64,000 bases of DNA from Oegoconia quadripuncta (Eukaryota > Arthropoda > Insecta > Lepidoptera > Autostichidae). The notes beneath the pieces are model-generated. The model was not told where the DNA came from, did not search any database, and worked only from the letters and a program-made list of their open reading frames with translations. This document shows, in pieces, positions 52,201 to 60,300 of the stretch. The DNA is taken from positions 8,127,001 to 8,191,000 of the forward strand of contig OX438745.1 in the NCBI GenBank assembly GCA_949316235.1. Direction: 5' to 3'. Both the position numbers and the translations under genes were made by a program. Position 1 is the first letter of the stretch, and each line of letters begins with the position of its first letter.

Positions 52201-53397
52201 TTAATTGCAGAATACATTATGATTACGATGATTACCTACCTAATTCTAAAATGATCTAGTTTTGAAATAAATGACCGCTTATTAATTTGTAGACAAGGAT
52301 AAGATAAGAAACAATATTAGATTCTTTACTTGTAAGTCCCAGAAACCACATAGAAATGCTTGACGTCCTCGATGCAGGCAGCGGACGTCAGGATGTACTC
52401 CTCGTGAACGATCACACCACCGCATAGCCACCGACGATAGTCGTTGAACTTGATACTGTTTGTGGGTAGTTTCAGGTACACCTGCGTATGAAGGATGGGA
52501 CATTTCGTGAAACTTTTTCTCTTTTTAAATTAGTCAAAGTTGCCGAACAATTAATTTATAAAAGCTAAGAAAAAGTCGATTTTACCATGTAAGGCCTGCT
52601 GTTGGTAGCTTCATTTCCTCCGAGAATTCTTCTACTACCATTCAGTAAATTCTGTACTTCGGATACATTTGTATTTTTTAATAAATCTTGTACTTTTGGT
52701 GGTATTGTAGTTGCCATGTCAATAGCTGATAATACACCTGAAAAGAGCCGTGATACAATAATGCTATGTCCCCACTAGAGAACAAAAATTTGTATTGTAT
52801 TGCCATGATGAATGAACGGATGATAAAATGAGCGATCATTGCTCATTATCACTGTCAGATCCTGTCTACCAGGGTATAAGAAGCTTCGAATAGATGAGAT
52901 TGAGGGAAACCGAGGGTGTATCTGAATGGTAGCCAATCAATAATAATATGTAGCCCCACCAAGCATGATTAACATATTTAGTTTCAAGTAGTGTACGACA
53001 CGACTCCATTTATTAACTTTCAAAACATCTGGTGATCTGTAACACAGGTGTTTAAGTTTTCACAGACACCAGATATTCATAAGAAATTGTATGTATTTAC
53101 TAAAATGGAAGCCACGAGTTAGTTGTATGGATGTTTCTTTATATATGGGATCTGTTAATCCTCGGGGCAGACCCAGACAGAAAAATTCACTATATCAAGG
53201 AGTTTTTTGATTCCTAATATACTGAAGTTGTTTAATAAAATAAACATAGATCACCACCTGCAAATGAACGTATCAGAGTATTCAAAAGTTGTTGAAAAAT
53301 TCTTTTTTTCCAGTCACAGTAAGTACTTACCTAAGAAGTTGTTTAAAGCACATATTAAGTAAGTGAGCCACAAATTTCTATGCAGGCAAGTTAACAT
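43239..53397 (-). CDS. SPH-C: secreted serine protease homolog with intact R/ILGG site, 10 exons
   Basis: Exons in gene order: 53331-53397, 52586-52737, 52330-52481, 51836-51918, 50992-51209, 49261-49431, 48419-48568, 45654-45826, 44990-45067 and 43239-43476; 493 residues plus stop. Exon sizes 152, 83, 218, 173 and 78 are the same as in SPH-B. Signal peptide 1-23. The zymogen cleavage site is fully canonical (SRR/ILGGNEA, Arg59/Ile60), yet the active site is not: TSAAC (Ala108 for His), NNDIAVVKV (Asp169 kept), NDHGGPL (His334 for Ser). Other fold marks: [30 protein letters not shown]. The Cys-containing exon 4 is present (NMCIKN, WKCIPK). The tail is rich in Ser, Thr, Asn and Val with several Asn-X-Ser/Thr sites. 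The exon 7 donor is GTCAGA, a weak but usable site. The gene is stretched by SINEs and LINEs in its introns. AATAAA lies 14 bp past the stop. Confidence 0.9.
43550..43815 (+). mobile_element. LINE reverse transcriptase C-terminal fragment
   Basis: The plus-strand frame reads KRFDSSFIMRTGKAWNSLPA, then SVFPESYDLGIFKSKVNRHL, then LRSR and a stop. This is the C-terminal tail of a jockey/CR1-like reverse transcriptase. It lies in the last intron of SPH-C. Confidence 0.75.
44340..44575 (-). mobile_element. tRNA-derived SINE, family 2, copy 1
   Basis: The minus-strand head starts ACGACCTGTTTGATGTAGTA with a box B-like GGTCGCGGGTTCGAAATG. The body has CCGAGTTATAGATGTTTCTC, and the tail has the complement of CAGCGCCATCCAGGTCC. 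Lies in the last intron of SPH-C. Other copies: 45950-46200, 50697-50940, 54402-54652 and 55023-55310. Confidence 0.8.
44655..44870. mobile_element. Helitron-like remnant, reverse orientation
   Basis: TTATCCCGTGGGAACTACTA, CCAAATCCGTTCAGCCGTTT and the complement of CTAATATTATAAATGCTAAT match the repeat at 28822-29029 in reverse. The terminal CTAGT is not preserved. Confidence 0.5.
45119..45404 (-). mobile_element. tRNA-derived SINE, family 1
   Basis: CAGTCTGTAAACATCCCACT through CCTGGGAATCGAATCCGTAC to GCTGAGCCTTTGACGCT. Nearly full length with an internal deletion. It is 50 bp upstream of the 78-bp SPH-C exon at 44990-45067. Confidence 0.85.
45950..46200 (-). mobile_element. tRNA-derived SINE, family 2, copy 2
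   Basis: CAGCGCCATCTAGTTCCATA, ACCAGATGGTTGATAAACTA, CGGGATTCGAACCCGCGACC and CACTACACAAACGGGTCGTC. Reverse orientation in an SPH-C intron. Confidence 0.85.
47371..47660. repeat. 104-bp minisatellite, 2.8 copies
   Basis: Copies start at TAAACCATAA at 47371, 47475 and 47580 and share CAAAAACGTTACGTTAA, CACATTTCGTATCAGG and GTAATTTCTA. Divergence is only a few percent between copies 2 and 3. It is inside the large SPH-C intron between exons 7 and 8. Confidence 0.9.
48596..48715 (-). mobile_element. LINE 3' UTR fragment
   Basis: The complement reads GCCTGGAAGAGATCGCTTTT, AGTGATAAGGCCGCCAAAAG and ends with AATAAAGAATTTTTTGTTTG. It is the same 3' UTR as in the LINE at 7140-7790, on the opposite strand. 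It lies 28 bp from SPH-C exon 7. Confidence 0.75.
48795..48962 (+). mobile_element. SINE family 3, 3' half
   Basis: GTGTTCCGGTTATCAGAGAT, TATTTGGGTTTCCGGGTCAG, CACTTAACATCAGGTATGAT and GTGCATAATAAAAAG match the reverse copy at 57667-57978. Confidence 0.75.
49762..50023 (+). mobile_element. tRNA-derived SINE, family 2b
   Basis: The head GACGAACGATTGGTGTAGTA has box A-like sequence and GGTTACGGGTTCGTATCCC is box B-like. The tail GGTGCAAGTGTCCGAAATAT recurs at 4085-4110. A reverse copy is at 54806-54998. It lies in an SPH-C intron. Confidence 0.8.
50050..50290. repeat. CACGTGACAGG-family repeat, copy 4
   Basis: GCTTGAAACAACATCCACAG, ACATGTACACGTGACAGG, AGTCGTCTTTTACGACAGCC and TTCTTTTTACGTGCCG match the family copy at 10860-11115. 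Confidence 0.65.
50697..50940 (-). mobile_element. tRNA-derived SINE, family 2, copy 3
   Basis: Tail (AATAATAAT)n at 50670-50697, then CACAGCGCCATCTAGTTCCT to CGGGATTCGAACCCGCAACT and GTTGCTAACCACTAG. The head abuts the region 52 bp from the donor of SPH-C exon 5. Confidence 0.8.
51233..51465. repeat. 117-bp tandem duplication beside an SPH-C exon
   Basis: Two copies start at GCGTAATAAG, at 51233 and 51350, and share TCAAATTAGGACGTAAGTTT and GATTTAGACGCTATTATGAC. Copy one holds a perfect 15-bp inverted repeat (51267-51281 with 51299-51313), lost in copy two. It lies 24 bp from the acceptor of the exon at 50992-51209. Confidence 0.85.
51488..51735 (-). mobile_element. LINE reverse transcriptase C-terminal fragment
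   Basis: On the minus strand the frame reads RRGRGRPKKRWRDELVSLSK with EVFAQQWDNTG before its stop, the standard C-terminus of a lepidopteran non-LTR reverse transcriptase. It lies in an SPH-C intron in the same orientation as the gene. A more decayed copy lies at 36676-36850. Confidence 0.75.
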
Positions 53398-53819
53398 CGT
53401 GATAAATTTCCTCTAGAAAGAGTTAACTAACCTAAAAAATGCAAAAACAATTAAATGGGTCCAGTCATAATTTCACGGTGGAAAGCAATGTTGATTAGTC
53501 AACTAAGATAATTTTGTTCGTTTCCGTTATGAAGAAACTACGTTGAATAGTTTTCAGTTTTAATATTCCGAGTTTTTATGACGCTTCCAAGTTTTATTGC
53601 GTCACATAAATATTACAGTACACAAAGTTAATTTCAATTGTTTCAATAAATAGCGATTATAGATATTTTAATGTTTGTTATTTTGTTAGAATGTATTAAG
53701 CTGTGGCTATTTTGATTACATCGTAAACACTGACTAGCTATGTAGGTAGTTGAAATACGTTAGTAAGGTTTACAAAGATATTCCAGAAATAGCATCGCAT
53801 TTTCATTGTTGGTGTTCTC

Positions 53820-53932
53820 CCGCTTGTTGTTGATATGTCGCTTCTTTGTTGGTAATGCGGACTGCTATAAGGTATGGAACTCCCTACCGACGTCGGTGTA
53901 CTAGAATTTAAATTCAAACTACAAAGTTTATA
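53820..53932 (+). mobile_element. LINE reverse transcriptase tail fragment
   Basis: The plus-strand frame reads GNADCYKVWNSLPTDVGVLE then FKFKLQSL and stop. The VWNSLPxxV motif is the usual C-terminal hallmark of these LINEs. Very short. Confidence 0.55.
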
Positions 53933-54401
53933 ATTCAAATTTAAAAATTTAAATATAAATATGAGTTTAGAAAACGATATAAATCTCTCTTACTGGTTAA
54001 AAACCAGGTATTACTAAGCACTACTCATAGACGGAATAATTGGCTTATCAGTAATTTTAATTTTATTTCATTTAATAATATATTTTGAATAATTTTAAAT
54101 AGACACTGACAACCGTACTTGCACAGCTGCATTACACATTGTCCATTCGCATTTTTAACCCCCGACGATATAGGGGGGTATTATGATTTTGACGACGTTG
54201 TGTCTTTGTCATCGGACATGTCATCCAGTGTCGGACGTATCTCAGTAATACGAGGTCCGAATTGGGGGCTGTGTTTTTATATATTTGACTAAACAAGGGG
54301 ACAGGTTCTTAGCCATAATCGGTTAAGCCGTTTTGAAGATATTTAGCTTTAAACACAGTCTTTTGGTGTAGTTTGATAAATAATAAAATAAATAAATAAA
54401 T

Positions 54402-54652
54402 ATCCTTGCACATACACACAACGCCATCTAGTTCTACACTAAGTAACTAGGCTTATATTATGGATACCAGATGGTTGATAAACTACACAAATACATTTTT
54501 TTTGTAAATAAGTACATATATAAATGAAAACATCCATAACTCGGGAACACATGTCGGTATTCATCATACAAACATATGCCCCTAGCGGGATTCGAATCCG
54601 CGACCTTTTGGTATATCAGTCAGGGTTTCTAACCACTACACCAAACAGGTCG
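54402..54652 (-). mobile_element. tRNA-derived SINE, family 2, copy 4
   Basis: CACACAACGCCATCTAGTTC to CGGGATTCGAATCCGCGACC and CCACTACACCAAACAGGTCG, reverse orientation. Confidence 0.85.
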
Positions 54653-54725
54653 TCATGTGATGATATCTGTCTTTTGGAAATTTTGTAAATGTTCTATTTA
54701 TATATATTAAGGTTTTTATCTTAGC

Positions 54726-54779
54726 CATCTTTGAAGGAAATTTTACCTTTATTAAAAGGTAAAATTTCCTTCAAAGATG
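54726..54779. other. Perfect 25-bp hairpin, 4-nt loop
   Basis: 54726-54750 is the exact complement of 54755-54779 around the loop ATTA. It lies between two SINEs. The absence of any mismatch suggests a recent origin. Confidence 0.92.
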
Positions 54780-54805
54780 TGTATAGCATTAGCTATAAAT
54801 AAATT

Positions 54806-54998
54806 AATAAATATTTCGGATACATACACCAGTTATCGAGCCCCAAACTAAGCAAAGCTTAGTAATAAATATTTATGTAAACACCCATGACTCGGAAATA
54901 AATGTTCATATTCATCACACAAACATTTACACGTCGCGGGATTCGAACCCAAAAATTCGTTTCGCTGACAGGGTCACTATCCACTACACCAACCGGTC
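54806..54998 (-). mobile_element. tRNA-derived SINE, family 2b, reverse copy
   Basis: CTAAGCAAAGCTTAGTAATA, ACCCATGACTCGGAAATAAA, CGCGGGATTCGAACCC and CACTACACCAACCGGTCGTC. It matches 49762-50023 in the opposite direction. Confidence 0.8.
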
Positions 54999-55022
54999 GT
55001 CAGTATAGTTTGGTCTAATCTA

Positions 55023-55310
55023 CCTGGATGATACAATCATTGACGACCTGTTTGGTGTAGTGGTTAGCAACTCTGACCACCATACCAAAAGGTTGCGGGT
55101 TCGAATTCCGCTAGGGGCATATGGTTGTGTGATGAATGCGGACATGTGTGTACCCGAGTTATGGATGTTTTAATTTATAATAAGTATTTATTTACAAAAA
55201 AAAATTATTTATGTACTATATCAACCATCTGGTATCCACAATACGAGCCTATAGTTGCTTACTGTGGAACTTGATGGCGCTGTGTGTATGTCAAGGATAT
55301 ATTTATTATT
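55023..55310 (+). mobile_element. tRNA-derived SINE, family 2, copy 5
   Basis: The head GACGACCTGTTTGGTGTAGT and GGTTGCGGGTTCGAATTCCG carry box A- and box B-like sequence. The tail runs to GATGGCGCTGTGTGTATGTC followed by (ATT)n. It is the only family 2 copy on the plus strand. Confidence 0.85.
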
Positions 55311-57393
55311 ATTATTAGCTCTACCAACGCAGTTGGCCGTTTTCTAAATTTTGTAATTAATTAACTTGATCTTTTAATTCTTCTATATTATATTTGCTTC
55401 CGCGCACCTACTAGGTGATAACTGAAAATCTATGCTTGTTCATCTTATAAGCGTTTTAATACACTGAGCTATAGGCGGAGCGTCGGTGATTTCTCATACA
55501 AAAGTGATAACATCGGCATTAACTATGCGCATCGCATGGTTGTAAATGTTAACGATAAAGATGAGTCGGGATATACCGCAATCGTATTCGTATTGACTAT
55601 AGGTACTGAGAACACTTATGATTCTTTTGTTATTGCAAAAAAATATTATTTCAAAAACGTGTTTTACTTTTATTAGTTAACCTATTGCTGCTACTAATAA
55701 TTTGTGGACGCGCGAATAACAACGCGTAGCACGCTGGTGTGTCATCTGATCATCTCCCATAATATTTCATACATGACAAAGTTGCTTGCTGCAAGCACTA
55801 ATTTGAAAATTTGATTTGAGTTATATTTCTTTTCATATTAGTTACGTCTCTATTAATGGTATCATAGAAAAACGATAGTGAATTGAAAACTATTATCGGT
55901 GGTCCCATAAGCAAATGGGTCTACGGTTAAATTATTTTTTCCATCGTCGCGTCAATGGGACATCCAATTGAACTACGGAAGACGAGGGCTCGTGGAGCAG
56001 CGGTCGCTTTCACTATACGTTTTCAATTACGGCGTTGTGTGTACTATGTGTCCAGCTTTGTCGGGATGTATCTCAGTATTACTTGCGGTTTTTTTTATAT
56101 TAAAGACAAATCCAGGGGACAGGACACAAATGAAAATCGGTAAAATCGTTTCGAAGATATTTATCTTTTAACACAGTTTTTTAGTGTATTTGGATGATAT
56201 CATAGTCTGGAAGGTGTGCAAAACTTTTAAATTGTTTTTATGCTATAAGATTAAACCCGGAAATACACTCTCAGCTATGTTTCATGGAAATTGGTTAAGC
56301 CGTTTGGAAGATGTTTATCTATTTTTTGGTCTAATCTTTATCTATATATAGGAGATACCTAGATAGATAGATAAAGCGTTTATTTGTTACTCTAGTCACA
56401 CACATACATAAAGTATTCAGAGAATTTCTATAAACTTAGAATTTAGGTAGTAGCTACTAATAACTAGTAACGAATGCATATATGTGTGCTGCAACATCAC
56501 AAATGAGTCAAACCTCAGAGTACGTTGGCGCTGGCTTCGAGAGATAAGAGTATATACCTACATGTAGTAGAAATAATAATAATTACGACAGTGATCGAAC
56601 ATAGAAAAAACTGATTCAGAGTTTCTATATTTTTTTTTTTACTTTGGGGTGGCTGATTGAGTGAAGACGGTTTTTTTTTGTTTGTTAGCGTGCTTATCAA
56701 TCTCCCTAATAATTATCGTGCGAAGGTGACATTTCTCGCTCTTACAGGTTAGGTGGTTAATTGGGGTGTACCAGCTCGACCTGATGATCTTCTATTTGTC
56801 ATATTTATTGGTAATCATACCAAACTTCTTTACACTTTTCCATACAAACCCAACCCAACAAAATAATACTATTATATATATTATATATATATTCTGCTGT
56901 TTACTATGATTACAAAAATACTACTAAACCGATTGCGTTGAAATTTCAATGGGAATTTGACGGTGTCCCCTCTTTCATTTACAAAAGAATCATCTGTCAA
57001 TCACAATCTACTGCCAAATCATCCTTTTGAAGTCGGTTAAAAAGTTAGTAGAGAACATTTTCGAAAAAGTATTAAAACTAAATTAGAGCGATTTTAAGTT
57101 TAGTATAGTAACAGATAAAATGCTATAACAATAATCTTTTAAATTCGATATTTTGAAAATGTTTAGAATCTATGTATTATGTTTACGTATAAAGAAGTTT
57201 CATTAGAATCAGTTCAATAATTTCGAAAATTATGGACCTGTTTATTTAGAATGCCATGTGGGATAAACCCTCTTAATTTGTGTTAAGAAGAACCTATTTG
57301 TGTGAATGAGGTAAGGTATTGCACTTTAAAAGTACGGGTAAGAAAAAAACAAACCATAGATGAGGTTAAAATATATTTTAAAATTAATATTCC

Positions 57394-60300
57394 TTAAACT
57401 GACGTTTTGTTTGTCCCTGGTCCATTGTCTTCGATATCAGACAGCATGTCATTGCGCAACCCGGGTTTGGTCTTCGCTGTGGTGGTAGTGACAACTACCG
57501 GCGCTGGTACGTGAACCGATTTAGCAGGTCTGGAAAAAAAGAGAAAGTATATTCGTCATTGGACAAGAAAACGTCACCATGACGTAAACCAGTCAACAAC
57601 GGGTTTCGCAACAGGAATACGTCCGATGCAGGACAACAATGAGATTACGTCATTATTAGAATCTACAGTACGGGATAGAACTTGACCTCAATCACATCTG
57701 ATGTTAAGTGAAGATGAGGTCGAAGGTGGAAGCGTACTGACCTGGAAACCCTGGAAACATTTGGGTGACTGGCTATCTTATCTCTGACAACCGGAACACA
57801 ACAATGCTATTAACATCGCTGCTTGGCGACATATTTAGATAAGATAGTGGTAGGTAGCTTTTAAAATGCCCTACCACCAACCAAACCGAGTACTTAAACA
57901 TGTACCCTGCTGGGGATCGAATCCGCGACCTCCTAATCGTAAACCCAATGTTGTTTACATTGAGCCACGGGGGCGGTTAATGGAGGATGTTAAATGAAGG
58001 TGAAGTGCGCTTACTCGAAACCCTCGATTTATTTAGGGGATTATTATCTTATCTCAGCCTGCCGGAACAACACGGATACGCTATCAGCACTGTTGATTGA
58101 TGTCAAACTTAGATAAGATCACCATCTTATCTAAGTTTGACATCAATCAGTCGCTAGCTTGACGGACATTTAAAAATGCCCTTCCGCCATTGTTTTATGT
58201 GCTATAGATATTGTCGATAAGAAGCTCTGGCGTAGTCGCATTCGCTATTCGTTTTCGATTAGTTAAGCAATGTCTGGCGCGGTCAGTCCTTGGATGGGTG
58301 AACACTAGTAGCACATGGAATAGTCGATCCCGGTTGTTTTCAATTGAAGAAACCGAGTACATGGCCGGCTTAAAAACACTGACTATTAGTGGCATTACCC
58401 GTTAGGGATTCTCTTGTTCATGTATATATCATATAAATGTATTGTCATCAGAACTGAACGTGTTTGCAAAATTTCAGCTTCTTAGGTAAATTTATTATAT
58501 ATTAAATATGTTCTATTTAGTAAATTTCTAATTTTACTTGCAAATTTTGAATCGGAAAATGAATTTTCGTCGAACTCAAAAACCAGTCACATTCCTTTGA
58601 ATAGCTTCGGTTTTATGATGCGCAAAACAGAACTGACTCTCCCAATTGTGCTGTATGCAATATGCAGTGGCAAACGTTTGAGTAAACGTAGTGAGTTTCT
58701 CGCTAGCTCTTCTCAGTAGTGGTCGCGTTTCGAGCTAGTGGTAGTTTAAAAAACAAGTGACATTCATAAGTGCATATTGTATTGCCTACATGAATAAATG
58801 ATTTTCATTTCATTTTAACGTTCACCATATCCTCGCGAAATAGCACCGGATGGTGACGTAGAAAAATGTTGATTATAAAACTTACCCGTCTGGGTGATGT
58901 GACCAATCAAAAGACGTTTCGTAGATCTTAGTATTAGACGCCCGCAGGTATCTTCTACAAGTTTCTCTGTAAAAACATAAGAAGATAGATAGATAAGATG
59001 TTTATTTACCTAAAAGGACCATACATCACTATACATTTGCTGTAACATCTACGCTAGGCTAGGCCTGTATCGTGGATGCCAAGATTTCCATAATAGAGAA
59101 ACAATTTTATCGCTCACATTAAATGTAATAAAATAGCAGGAAATAGAGTTCAAGTCTCCCGCCCCAATCTACTGAGACCCAACAAGATCACATTTCTAAC
59201 GAACCCCATCTCTTTATCGATGGCGCAGCTGATGAGGTGCCGATGTTTCCATACACTGGTATAGAGGAATGGACCGTAGCACTTGTGGCTGATGTCTTTG
59301 GTTAGGCAGGCGGACATCACGCCAATCACCACCGACGTTTTTCCATGGCCCATTATTAGAGGGCCGCCATGATCGTTCTGCAATAAAACTCCTACAGATA
59401 ATGTTAGTTTTTACAAGCTTTAACTTGTAAAGTGGCAATTGTACTTTTTATTTGTATTGTTAAGCATTAAACGGCGCAAATATGCCGGTCTCAGTGAACA
59501 TCACCTATTTGCGCCGTTTGGTGTAGAAACGCTTGGGCCGTGGGGACCGGTACTCACACTCTTTTTAGGGAGTTATCTGAGCGTCTGGTTGATGCATCCC
59601 ACGATCGGAGGGCTGGCCATTACTTTGGTCAAAGAATCAGCCTTGCTATACAGCGAGGCAACGCGGCCAGCCTTCTGGGTACCATTCCACCAACCAGAGA
59701 CTTGGGGTTAGTTTTTTATTTGTGATTTTTTTTTATAATAAATTATATAAATATTGTACCAATATTAAATAATTGGATAATAATTCACAAAATAATATAA
59801 ATATCTATGTGTTCTATTAATTAACCTGTCAATCAATCTATCTAGTGTATATTTCTATTGTTTTGTATAATGTATATTTTCCTTTTATGCAATTAAGTGT
59901 ATTTGTATTGTATTACAAAAATTTTATTACTTTCAAAATAGTTAAAAATATTAAAACAAATTAAAAAATTAAATATGGGTATCTAATCTGAACAAAAACT
60001 ACTAGCAAACTACCTATAAATAAAAAATCATTCATCTAAGTCAGTGCACTGGGACACCGTACCTAGGAGGCTGGTAGCGTTACCTCTCTAATAGTAATGC
60101 GTTGAGAGAGGTAGCTGCCAGCCCTCTTGTCACGGGAGATATCGACGATATAAGTAAGTGTAGACGTATCTCTCACCTCGCAAAATCCTCCCGACACTAT
60201 TTTAGATCTCCGCGTATCATAATGGAGTGAGTTGTGGACCATCATGTAATCAGGATCCATTATCAGCCGTCGTGCTTCTGTTTCGTCTTCTTCGTCGGAG

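Larger units (their letters stand above)
53398..57393. other. Spacer between SPH-D and SPH-C
   Basis: No exon was recognised. It holds a LINE fragment (53820-53932), SINEs and a perfect hairpin (listed separately). The stretches 54150-54380 and 55890-56190 look like two copies of one diffuse repeat (shared AAGATATTTA, TTAAACACAGTYTTTTRGTG). Confidence 0.5.

Noticed and set aside
54726..54779. Possible microRNA precursor
   Set aside because: A 25-bp perfect stem with a 4-nt loop is too short and too perfect for a Drosha/Dicer precursor, and sits among SINEs.
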